Origin: DAOUBA01 sp034432855
GTDB taxonomy: Bacteria; Chloroflexota; Anaerolineae; B4-G1
Length of the DNA: 5,357 nucleotides
Direction of reading: 5' to 3'
NCBI GenBank assembly: GCA_034432855.1
Contig: DAOUBA010000183.1
Location: 1-5,357, forward strand
Part shown: positions 1 through 5,357 of the stretch, piece by piece
Layout of the letters: every line of letters starts with the position of its first letter
Position numbering within the stretch: the first letter of the stretch is position 1
Translations under genes and position numbers: made by a program
Notes under the pieces: model-generated
What the model was told of the DNA's origin: nothing
Seen by the model: only the letters and a program-made list of their open reading frames with translations
The model's database searches: none

Positions 1-611
1 TGGGCCAGCGGCGCGAGAAATGCCTCGAAGGTGGCTTGATCGAAACGGCTCAGCCAGCCACTGCGCAGGGTCAGGTTGCACAGGAGGGCGCGGATGAACC
101 ATAGTTGCGGCTCGCCGCCCTCCGGCGCCAGCCCATCCAGGCTGATGATCAAGCCCCCGTGCTCGTGGGCGGTTTGCTCCAGGCAGGCCCGGTATTGCCG
201 CTCGTGACAGGCTAACAGCGGCAGATAGAGTTGCTGATAGAGGTAGCGGACGTGAGATTCCGAAATCTGCACCCGCTCTGCCAGATCGGCCCGAATCTCG
301 GCGTAGGTATCCCGCCGCTCCTGGCGCAGCCAGCCGATGCGGGCGAGCACGTCGTAGCCGTAGGTGGAGTTAGGGGGCGCGATTTGCTGCCTCTCGGCCG
401 AGAGCAGCCGCATGGGATGTCCAGGACACAGCGGGTCGGTGCAGCAGCCGGGACGGCTGGCCACGGACAGCACACCATCCAGTGTCTGCACTGTCCTATC
501 CCAGGCTAGATAGTTGCACATGACCAATGGTGCCCCACAGTGTGGGCAAGCGGACAGTTCGGGCTTGTAGATGATCCGCTCACCCGGATGCAGCTCTTTC
601 AGAGTTCTCAT
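1..611 (-). CDS. Transposase-like protein with N-terminal zinc finger and HTH, 3' part cut by window edge
   Basis: The frame is open from the ATG at 611-609 to the left edge, giving 203 residues and no stop, so the C-terminus is missing. Visible parts in order: a probable zinc-binding cluster (CPHC at residues 22-25, CC at 56-57, C62 and H65 in a CPGH string); an HTH-like stretch at about 101-130 (TYAEIRADL followed by ISESHVRYLY); and the string ISLDGL at 156-161 with an acidic residue (D159), after which the chain looks like the start of a nuclease-type beta/alpha core. From memory, this order (Cys cluster, GxDVLxRIG, HTH, SxDGL...LW.vR) matches transposase-like proteins common in Chloroflexota, in which that Asp would be the first acidic residue of a DDE-type site. 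That assignment is family knowledge, not a search result. The start is supported by the RBS GAGGTG just upstream and a good promoter at 690-717. The gene is divergent from the secreted protein at 864. It could instead be a domesticated DNA-binding protein; the missing C-terminal half prevents a decision. Confidence 0.65.
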   Translation of the reverse strand, partial: MRTLKELHPGERIIYKPELSACPHCGAPLVMCNYLAWDRTVQTLDGVLSVASRPGCCTDPLCPGHPMRLLSAERQQIAPPNSTYGYDVLARIGWLRQERRDTYAEIRADLAERVQISESHVRYLYQQLYLPLLACHERQYRACLEQTAHEHGGLIISLDGLAPEGGEPQLWFIRALLCNLTLRSGWLSRFDQATFEAFLAPLA

Positions 612-620
612 GGACACCTC
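612..620 (-). promoter_or_regulatory. Ribosome binding site for the transposase-like gene
   Basis: On the minus strand the sequence before the ATG at 611 reads GAGGTGTCC. The GAGG core lies 5 nt from the start codon, which is good Shine-Dalgarno spacing and supports this start over the internal ATGs at residues 31 and 67. Confidence 0.6.
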
Positions 621-644
621 GCGTTCAAGGATTTGTGCCCATGA

Positions 645-670
645 TAACCCCATTTCTCATTACAGGGTTA
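645..670. repeat. Short inverted repeat in the leader of the transposase-like gene
   Basis: TAACCC (645-650) is followed 14 nt later by its exact reverse complement GGGTTA (665-670). It lies between the predicted transcription start (about 683, minus strand) and the start codon at 611, so it could form a weak leader hairpin or be a protein-binding site near the element's end. Six base pairs with a 14-nt loop can occur by chance, so confidence is low. Confidence 0.25.
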
Positions 671-689
671 CTTCTGCGCTATTGCGGTA

Positions 690-717
690 ATTATACCAAT
701 GCCCCTGTTTCTGGCAA
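690..717 (-). promoter_or_regulatory. Extended -10 sigma70-type promoter for the transposase-like gene
   Basis: Read on the minus strand: -35 box TTGCCA (717-712), a 16-nt spacer, then TATAAT (695-690), preceded by TGG, which supplies the TGn extended -10 element. Transcription would start near 683 and give a leader of about 70 nt before the ATG at 611. The -10 is a perfect consensus and the -35 matches 4 of 6. The hit is oriented correctly towards the only minus-strand gene here. Confidence 0.6.
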
Positions 718-783
718 GAACTCCACGCTCTATGAGCATATTTACGGTTACGCAAGAGAGCACTCGTTTGCCCACTTCTCGCC

Positions 784-811
784 TTGACAGCATCCCCTTT
801 TTCCGTATACT
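784..811 (+). promoter_or_regulatory. Near-consensus sigma70-type promoter for the secreted protein gene
   Basis: TTGACA (784-789, perfect -35) and TATACT (806-811, one mismatch from TATAAT) are separated by 16 nt. Transcription would start near 818, leaving a leader of about 46 nt that contains the RBS at 851-859. This position is incompatible with translation starting at the upstream in-frame ATG at 699, so it supports the ATG at 864. Confidence 0.65.
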
Positions 812-850
812 AACAGCAAGAACCGCCTTTTGCTCCCCCAAATCATTCCA

Positions 851-859
851 GGAAAGGAG
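851..859 (+). promoter_or_regulatory. Ribosome binding site that fixes the start at 864
   Basis: The purine-rich string GGAAAGGAG ends 4 nt before the ATG at 864. The in-frame ATG at 699 has no comparable purine tract upstream (it is preceded by TTATACCA), so this site decides the start. Confidence 0.7.
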
Positions 860-863
860 TCCA

Positions 864-1988
864 ATGGAACGCTTTGTCAGGTTAATCTCTGCATGCGCAG
901 CGTTGGCTTTGGTCGCGCTGATAGTCCGCATGCCCGCCTCTTTGCCCGCTACTGCTCAAGAGGCCGATCCGCCCAGTGTCGCTGGCGTGAACGCACCCGC
1001 CACCACGGCCTCGCTGCACAATCCGGGCTTTGATAACCGCATCTGGTACGAGTTCAACAGGCGCTATCAGAGGGCCTATCCGGCTGGCGTGTGGCTCCCG
1101 GACGACGACACAGCCGGTGGCCCTCAAGACTGGCGGCTGTGGTTTCAGAATGGCACAGCCATCGTGGATGTGGATCCAGAGCAGACCCTTCCGCAAGCCG
1201 GTTCGGAGGCGGTCCAGATTCGTCCTTTCGCCTGGTCACTGGATAATCAGATTGCTGGTCTGTACCAGGTTATCTACAATACCATCCCAGGTCGCGTCTA
1301 CGAGTTCCAGATTTATGCCCAATCCAGACCGGAGGGAAGTGGAGACTATTTGACCGCTCTGCAGGTTGGGATCGAGCCCACCGGATGGCATCCGCCGTCG
1401 GCTACCGATCCGGCAGTGCATTCCTTCCCCACCACCATGAAATGGGGGCCTTCTACCAATGCCTACTTGTGGTCTTATGGCCCACTGGCAGTGATTGCCG
1501 AGGCACAGGGCATCAGCGTCACCGTCTTCACCTACGGCGATGCCAAGGGAGGGAGTTCACATCGCATTCTCTGGGACACGGCGTCCTTCCAGGAAACGCC
1601 GCCGCTGATCCCCAATCCTGACAGTCCACCCACCCCTGGCGGAATCAGCAATCTGGCCGTGGTGACGAGCACCACGGCCGCCACCGTGACCTGGAATACC
1701 ACCTATGCAGCACTGGGACAGGTTTACTATCGCCAAATTTCCTGCCCTTCCACGCCGGTCTCACCCACAGAGTCTATGACGTACACCGTGTACCTGCCGC
1801 TGGTCAGCCGCTACGTGGGATGGAGCACCACGCCGCTGAACAAGACGCTGCGCACGGCGCATTCTGCAGTGATCACCGGGCTGCAGCCCGGCTGCACCTA
1901 CGAGTACATCGTCGCCTCCCGCGGGATCGCCGGCGGGCAGTGCACCACCTGGGTATCGGACAAATGGACGTTTGTGACGGCCCAGTAA
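864..1988 (+). CDS. Secreted protein with jelly-roll-like module and FN3-like domain
   Basis: The product has 374 aa and an unknown specific function. Residues 1-32 form a signal peptide: MERFVR, then a hydrophobic run ISACAALALVALIV, with a plausible cleavage after ATA near 31. Residues about 50-245 resemble a carbohydrate-binding-type beta jelly roll: NPGFDN near the start, many aromatic residues (WYEF, GVWLP, WRLWF, LYQVIYNTIPGRVYEFQIYA), and an ending ILWDTASF, the usual last strand of such modules. A Pro-rich linker at 246-259 leads to an FN3-like domain at 260-374 (ISNLAVVTSTTAATVTWNTT, then AHSAVITGLQPGCTYEYIV). This FN3 resembles those at the N-terminus of purple-acid-phosphatase-like and other bacterial surface proteins. 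It carries an insertion at about 290-320 containing VYLPLVSR. No catalytic motif is visible, so a binding or surface role is inferred. The start at 864 has a strong RBS and promoter; an in-frame ATG at 699 would add 55 unlikely residues that hide the signal peptide. The gene ends in TAA and is followed by a terminator. It is monocistronic and convergent with the glycosyltransferase operon. Confidence 0.8.
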   Translation: MERFVRLISACAALALVALIVRMPASLPATAQEADPPSVAGVNAPATTASLHNPGFDNRIWYEFNRRYQRAYPAGVWLPDDDTAGGPQDWRLWFQNGTAIVDVDPEQTLPQAGSEAVQIRPFAWSLDNQIAGLYQVIYNTIPGRVYEFQIYAQSRPEGSGDYLTALQVGIEPTGWHPPSATDPAVHSFPTTMKWGPSTNAYLWSYGPLAVIAEAQGISVTVFTYGDAKGGSSHRILWDTASFQETPPLIPNPDSPPTPGGISNLAVVTSTTAATVTWNTTYAALGQVYYRQISCPSTPVSPTESMTYTVYLPLVSRYVGWSTTPLNKTLRTAHSAVITGLQPGCTYEYIVASRGIAGGQCTTWVSDKWTFVTAQ

Positions 1989-2011
1989 GCCGGCTGCACA
2001 AGAGGCGCGAC

Positions 2012-2046
2012 TACCCCCGCCCTGATGGCGGGGGTATTTCGTTTGT
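2012..2046 (+). terminator. Intrinsic terminator of the secreted protein gene
   Basis: A perfect 10-bp stem pairs TACCCCCGCC (2012-2021) with GGCGGGGGTA (2027-2036) around a 5-nt loop, CTGAT. It is followed by a T-rich tail (TTTCGTTTGT, 2037-2046) on the plus strand, and it lies 24 nt after the TAA at 1986-1988. On the minus strand the same stem sits 17 nt after the stop of the glycosyltransferase gene, but no T-run follows it there (TAGTCGCG precedes it in plus-strand complement). It should therefore stop plus-strand transcripts well, and act on the opposite strand only weakly or as a 3'-end stabiliser. Confidence 0.85.
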
Positions 2047-2052
2047 GGGGCT

Positions 2053-4404
2053 TCAACGCTGGACAAGGAGTGGCAGCAGTGTAATGTGATCTTCGCCGGG
2101 TTGACCATCCCTCTCGACCGGCCATCGCTCCATCGTGTCCAGCCAGTAGACGCTGGTCAATGGGGTGTACTTGCCCGGTGGGGCATCGGCAGGGATCGGG
2201 AGCACGTGGCGCTGCACGATGACGTCGCCTACCTGCCACTGCTCGAACGACACGCCCAGGCCATCTCCCACGATGACCGGCTCACCGTCCGGGCCAGTCA
2301 GGTGCATCATAATCGAAAGTGGGTGTTGCGGGAGGCTTTCGACCCGCCACCAGGTTTCCAATTCAACAGTCCTGCCCGGCCGGGCAACGCCAGTGCTCGT
2401 GTAGCCCAAGAATGTCAGATGGCCCATCCTGATCTCGGACGTAGAGGGTGGAAGAGCGGGCCGAGTTTCCTGTTCGTAGAGCGCAAAGGGCGGCAGTGCG
2501 CCGGGGCGCCGCTGTTCGTAACTCAGGCGGGCCGTTGCCAGATGGCCTCGAATGAACGGGGCATCGCCATAGGCTGTATCTCGGAAAAGTGCGTACCAAC
2601 CAGGCGTCTCGCCATCGGTTGGGTACAGCCAGGCCGAGGTGCAGTCGAAGTAGAGCATCCGCAGCCTGCTCCAACCAAGGCCCTCCGCCGCAGCCTCAGC
2701 GGTGAGAGGTGCCACCGGCCTGTCACATTGAGCCAGCCAGGTGGGCAGTTGCTCGCGCGGCGACACCCGGTAGACGAATAGCGCGAACCCGGGCCGCGCC
2801 ACCGGCTCGCGGTGACGAAACCAGTCATAAGTGTCTGGGTCTGCGACCATCACGCCTTGCAGGGTGGTCGCGCCGATGACGTATACCCCCGGCGCCGGGT
2901 CGAAGCGCATGGGCAGGGTAGGAGGTGCATCCGGCGCCGGCGCAATCGGCCGGTAGCGGATGCCATAGAGCGCCGGATCGGTGTAGGTGTAGCAACTGAG
3001 GTACACCTCATCAATCCCCTGTTCATCCAGATAGGCCCGCAGCGCTTTGAACGACTGCCCCCAGTCCAGGTTCGAATCCGCCAGGTAGCGATGGCCGCCT
3101 GAAGGCCCGCCGGCCAATTCGTTGAAGTAGGCCAGGTAGTGGGGGGAAATGAGGAGAGATGAGAAGACGAGCCAAACCAGTAAGGCGTAAAACGTGATGT
3201 GTGAAACGTGATGCATGATGCGTGATGCGTATCGCGTGTTCCGTTCCCTTACCAGCCACGCAATGAAAACGTGGAGAAACGGCAGCACGACCAGCAGGAA
3301 GCGGTAGCCGATGGCGATGGTGCTGAAGAGAGTGACGACCCCGTAGGCAGCAGGATATAACACCAGCCACGCCCACCGAAGTGCAGAGCGTAGGCCGATT
3401 CGCCGATTCGCTAATTCGCTGATCCCCAAAATGACCGCAGTTCCCAACAATACCAGTGTGGGTAGCGGAGTCTTGAGCAGAAACGCGAGCGGGTAATAAT
3501 ACCACCATCCTGTGGCACTGATCTGTCCCATCAGGAAGGCAGTGTGCCCCTCGCGGGCGTGAGTCTGCGTGCCGCGCCAGATTTCCCATTGCGTGGCGAA
3601 CGGCAGAGGTAGATTCCCCCAACCGTTCACCGGGCGTAATTCAAAGCGATAGAGCGCCCATAACACCATCGCCGCAATCCCGATCAAGCCACTAGCCTCT
3701 ACCAGGGCGAGCAGCAACCTCTTGCGACTTACCCATCGGGTGACGAAAAAAAGCGGTATCAGGACAAGCAGCGCAAAGAATCCGGACGACTTGCTCCCCA
3801 GCGTGAAGCCCAGGCTCACGCCTGCTGCCAGATACAGCACAACTGATGGCCGTCGGAGGACCCTTTCCAACAGATAGGCGCTGACAAAACCCAAAACTGC
3901 CAGCCCCAGGTCAGTCGTCGCAAGTGTGGCGTGCGCCAGGATATTGGGGTCGAATGTGAACAGACCCAATGCCAGCATCCCTGCCCGTACCCCAAACCGG
4001 TCGGTGGCCCAACGACAGACAAAAGCCGCTCCTACCAATGCCATGAGCAGGACGGGCAGGCGCATCGCAAACGTTGCTGCCTCCAGCCCGTTGCCCAGAT
4101 TGGCGATGAATGCCCGCGCGAAAGGCGAGAGTTCCCCCTCGTCCCAGCCCGGCAAGCCGGTAACGTCAGGGAGGGGCTGCAAGAGCAAGGGAGCTGCAGT
4201 CAACACGAGCATGAGCGGGGGATGAGCCGCGCCGTGCTCCAGGCGTAGGTCGCCGGTCTGCAGGTAGGCTACACCCGGCCCAACAAAGGCCGGCTCGTCG
4301 GCGGTGAGCGAGAGGCTGCGGATCGCTATGATGCCGCGAGCAAAAAAGAGCGCAAGCAGCAAGAGCACCGCTGCCCATTGTCTGTGATGGAGTTTCGCCT
4401 TCAA
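2053..4404 (-). CDS. GT39/PMT-type integral membrane glycosyltransferase with C-terminal beta-rich module
   Basis: The 783-aa product has about 11-12 hydrophobic segments between residues 9 and 420, then a soluble tail. Family marks of GT-C, PMT/ArnT-like enzymes are an acidic pair after the first membrane segment (TADEP, D36-E37, the usual catalytic position), HPP at 61-63, the DPNILAHATLATTD stretch at 152-165, and GGPSGG...DSNLDWGQ at 432-450. Such enzymes transfer a sugar from a polyprenyl-phosphate carrier on the outer face of the membrane; the acceptor here is unknown. The tail (about 450-783) repeats features of the upstream paralogue: DPAPGVYVIGAT (502-513), WFRHREPVAR (528-537), WWRV (685-688), GDGLGV (713-718), EQWQVGDVIVQR (721-732) and YWLDTMERWPV (753-763). 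It starts with TTG at 4404-4402, overlapping the upstream stop as TTGA. No in-frame ATG lies nearby; the first Met after the start is residue 65, beyond the acidic pair. Two short tandem repeats lie inside the gene at 3186-3241 and 3395-3426. The frame is intact, so the gene appears functional. The general class is confident; the substrate is not predictable. Confidence 0.85.
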   Translation of the reverse strand: MKAKLHHRQWAAVLLLLALFFARGIIAIRSLSLTADEPAFVGPGVAYLQTGDLRLEHGAAHPPLMLVLTAAPLLLQPLPDVTGLPGWDEGELSPFARAFIANLGNGLEAATFAMRLPVLLMALVGAAFVCRWATDRFGVRAGMLALGLFTFDPNILAHATLATTDLGLAVLGFVSAYLLERVLRRPSVVLYLAAGVSLGFTLGSKSSGFFALLVLIPLFFVTRWVSRKRLLLALVEASGLIGIAAMVLWALYRFELRPVNGWGNLPLPFATQWEIWRGTQTHAREGHTAFLMGQISATGWWYYYPLAFLLKTPLPTLVLLGTAVILGISELANRRIGLRSALRWAWLVLYPAAYGVVTLFSTIAIGYRFLLVVLPFLHVFIAWLVRERNTRYASRIMHHVSHITFYALLVWLVFSSLLISPHYLAYFNELAGGPSGGHRYLADSNLDWGQSFKALRAYLDEQGIDEVYLSCYTYTDPALYGIRYRPIAPAPDAPPTLPMRFDPAPGVYVIGATTLQGVMVADPDTYDWFRHREPVARPGFALFVYRVSPREQLPTWLAQCDRPVAPLTAEAAAEGLGWSRLRMLYFDCTSAWLYPTDGETPGWYALFRDTAYGDAPFIRGHLATARLSYEQRRPGALPPFALYEQETRPALPPSTSEIRMGHLTFLGYTSTGVARPGRTVELETWWRVESLPQHPLSIMMHLTGPDGEPVIVGDGLGVSFEQWQVGDVIVQRHVLPIPADAPPGKYTPLTSVYWLDTMERWPVERDGQPGEDHITLLPLLVQR
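2211..2280. repeat. Paralogous DNA segment, copy 1 (pairs with 4556-4625)
   Basis: This 70-bp stretch aligns without gaps to 4556-4625; both code for the GDGLGV...EQWQVGDVIVQR block of the two glycosyltransferase tails. The same orientation and frame show that it reflects gene duplication rather than a mobile repeat. A second matching stretch, GCTCCATCGTGTCCAGCCA, starts at 2127 here and at 4475 in the other copy and codes for LDTMER. Confidence 0.7.
3186..3241. repeat. Tandem 7-bp repeat (consensus CGTGATG) inside the glycosyltransferase gene
   Basis: Eight consecutive heptamers fill these 56 bases. CGTGATG occurs exactly at 3193, 3207 and 3221. The variants are CGTAAAA (3186), TGTGAAA (3200), CATGATG (3214), CGTATCG (3228) and CGTGTTC (3235). 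On the coding (minus) strand the unit reads CATCACG. It encodes residues about 388-407 (RNTRYASRIMHHVSHITFYA), the basic, His-rich loop between two predicted membrane segments plus the start of the second one. Since 7 is not a multiple of 3, the amino-acid pattern would recur only every 21 bp. Confidence 0.75.
3395..3426. repeat. Tandem 8-bp repeat (consensus CCGATTCG) inside the glycosyltransferase gene
   Basis: Four consecutive octamers: CCGATTCG at 3395 and again at 3403, CTAATTCG at 3411, and a degenerate CTGATCCC at 3419. They encode residues about 327-337 of the glycosyltransferase (GISELANRRIG), a short polar loop between predicted membrane segments near 303-328 and 343-362. The unit differs in length and sequence from the heptamer about 150 bp away. 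Confidence 0.65.
4401..4404 (-). promoter_or_regulatory. TTGA start/stop overlap joining the two glycosyltransferase genes
   Basis: On the minus strand the TTG at 4404-4402 starts the downstream gene and the TGA at 4403-4401 ends the upstream one. This is the TTG version of the common ATGA coupling arrangement. Only a weak SD-like GTGGTG lies just upstream, consistent with re-initiation by ribosomes finishing the upstream gene. No other start codon in this frame leaves the first membrane segment intact, apart from a rarely used ATT further upstream. Confidence 0.6.
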
Positions 4405-5357
4405 TGTAGCACCACTACAGAAGTCAATATGATGCGGTCGCCTGTATTTCCCTGTTCATCTCGAACGGGCCACCGCTCCATCGTGTCCAGCCAATAGGCG
4501 CCCACACGCAATTGATAGTTGCCTCCCATCTCCTCAGTCACCGGAAAACGACTGCGCTGTACGATCACGTCCCCAACCTGCCACTGTTCGATGGGCACAC
4601 CCAGGCCATCGCCTACAGCGACCGGAACGCCTTCCGGCCCCGTCAAGTGCGCCATCAGTGAGAGCGGCCGGGTCGGTATCCCCTTCACCCGCCAGAACGT
4701 CCACATTTCGATCTCATCGCCGGGGTAGTAGCCGTAGCCATTTATCCGGTAGCCGGCGAAATCGAGGGGGCCGTCCATCGTGATATTCCTCGAGTGTTCG
4801 GGTGCCGACACGTTCTCGATTCGGTAGACCGCGTACAACGGCCTCCCGTCAGCGTGACGTGCGTTCACCTCCAGCGTCGCGCCTGGCGGTGGCTCCACAT
4901 CTGGCGCCAGCACGAACACCCCCGGCCCCTCGCCTGCCGGGTAGACCCACGCCTGCGTGCACTCGAACAGGATCACCCGCAAATCAGGGCGCCCCAGACC
5001 GGCCCGCACCGTCTCCGGCGAGACCACTGCCGCCGGATCGGCACAAAGGGCCGCCCAGGCCAGCGCGGGCCGCGGCGCGACCCGGTAGATGAACAGCGCG
5101 CGACCCAGGCGGGCAACCGGCTCGCGCGTGCGGAACCAGGCATAGGTGTTCACGTCCGGCGTGTAGACTCCCTGCAGCACCGTCGCGCCGATGGCATAGA
5201 CGCCGGGGGCCGGATCGAGCGGCGCGAAGGAGACGGCACGCGGTGACGGGGGCAACATCTCCACCCGAATGCCGTATGCCTCCGGACGGGCGGGGCTGAA
5301 GTGGGCGTAGTATACCCGCTCGACGCTGTTGGCCTGCATCCAGTCGCGCAATTGCCA
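4401..5357 (-). CDS. C-terminal part of a paralogous GT39-type glycosyltransferase, 5' part cut by window edge
   Basis: The frame is open from the right edge to the TGA at 4403-4401, giving 318 residues, so the membrane core lies outside the window. The first residues (WQLRDWMQANSVERVYY) align with the segment directly after the DSNLDWGQ motif of the downstream copy (SFKALRAYLDEQGIDEVYL), so the edge falls just past that motif. Shared blocks are DPAPGVYAIGAT (48-59), WFRTREPVAR (74-83), FWRV (221-224), and a 32-residue block at 237-268 with 27 identities to residues 701-732 of the downstream protein; YWLDTMERWPV (288-298) is identical in both. The middle (about 145-195) is shorter and different, so this is a diverged paralogue, not a recent duplication. 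It is predicted to be an extracytoplasmic accessory region following a GT-C core. A TTG at 5351 could be misread as a start, but homology upstream of it argues that the gene continues. It is probably the first gene of a two-gene operon, joined by the TTGA overlap. Confidence 0.8.
   Translation of the reverse strand, partial: WQLRDWMQANSVERVYYAHFSPARPEAYGIRVEMLPPSPRAVSFAPLDPAPGVYAIGATVLQGVYTPDVNTYAWFRTREPVARLGRALFIYRVAPRPALAWAALCADPAAVVSPETVRAGLGRPDLRVILFECTQAWVYPAGEGPGVFVLAPDVEPPPGATLEVNARHADGRPLYAVYRIENVSAPEHSRNITMDGPLDFAGYRINGYGYYPGDEIEMWTFWRVKGIPTRPLSLMAHLTGPEGVPVAVGDGLGVPIEQWQVGDVIVQRSRFPVTEEMGGNYQLRVGAYWLDTMERWPVRDEQGNTGDRIILTSVVVLH
4556..4625. repeat. Paralogous DNA segment, copy 2 (pairs with 2211-2280)
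   Basis: Ungapped counterpart of 2211-2280, 2345 bp away in the same orientation, inside the upstream glycosyltransferase gene. It is the best conserved DNA between the two genes and a possible site of homologous recombination that would delete or fuse them. Confidence 0.7.

Noticed and set aside
231..509. Plus-strand open frame opposite the transposase-like gene
   Set aside because: It is antisense to the zinc-finger/HTH frame, which has a start, RBS and promoter; no protein features are visible in this one.
815..834. Inverted repeat AGCAA...TTGCT near the transcription start of the secreted protein gene
   Set aside because: Five base pairs around a 10-nt loop is expected by chance; there is no second copy to suggest an operator.
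2086..2781. Long plus-strand open frame (231 codons) opposite the glycosyltransferase gene
   Set aside because: It is antisense to a well-supported coding region, has no family motif, no RBS or promoter in front, and its length is explained by the high GC content of the opposite codons.
3186..3241. CRISPR array
   Set aside because: The repeats are contiguous 7-mers with no spacers and lie in a coding frame; CRISPR repeats are about 23-47 bp and separated by unique spacers.
3023..3622. Minus-strand open frame of 199 codons overlapping the glycosyltransferase in another frame
   Set aside because: It is an out-of-frame shadow. It reads strings such as RISESANR and RITHHASRFTHH that arise from the short tandem repeats, and nothing else in it resembles a protein family.
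4401..5351. Short complete protein starting at the TTG at 5351
   Set aside because: The frame is open to the window edge, and the residues around this TTG align with the interior of the paralogue just after the DSNLDWGQ motif, so the gene must continue upstream.

Overview
The window looks like a piece of a moderately GC-rich bacterial chromosome, most likely Chloroflexota (Anaerolineae or Caldilineae-like). This rests on three things recalled from family knowledge, not from a search: the family-39-type membrane glycosyltransferase with a DSNLDWGQ motif, a secreted protein carrying the YLPLVSR-type string common in Chloroflexota exported proteins, and a transposase-like protein family frequent in that phylum.

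Layout. (1) Positions 1-611, minus strand: the N-terminal 203 codons of a zinc-finger/HTH transposase-like protein, cut by the left edge. Its RBS (612-620) and an extended -10 promoter (690-717) are visible. (2) Positions 612-863: a divergent regulatory region, with a second, near-consensus sigma70-type promoter (784-811) pointing the other way. (3) Positions 864-1988, plus strand: a secreted two-domain protein (jelly-roll-like module plus FN3-like module), followed by a strong intrinsic terminator (2012-2046). (4) Positions 2053-5357, minus strand, convergent with the secreted protein: two tandem paralogues of a polytopic GT39/PMT-type glycosyltransferase. The upstream copy is cut by the right edge and only its C-terminal 318 residues are seen. 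The downstream copy is complete (783 aa) and starts with a TTG that overlaps the upstream stop codon (TTGA), so the pair is probably one translationally coupled operon.

The two glycosyltransferases would use a lipid-linked sugar donor at the membrane and carry a matching extracytoplasmic C-terminal beta-rich module. The secreted protein next door is transcribed separately and converges on them; a functional link is possible but not shown. The most unusual sequence features are two unrelated short tandem repeats inside the complete glycosyltransferase gene: a 7-bp unit at 3186-3241 and an 8-bp unit at 3395-3426. Each falls in a predicted inter-membrane loop and keeps the frame open. I see no RNA genes and no CRISPR array. 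I do not see a clearly new multi-gene system. The best candidates for novelty are the repeat-in-loop phenomenon, the duplicated C-terminal module, and the insertion inside the FN3 domain.
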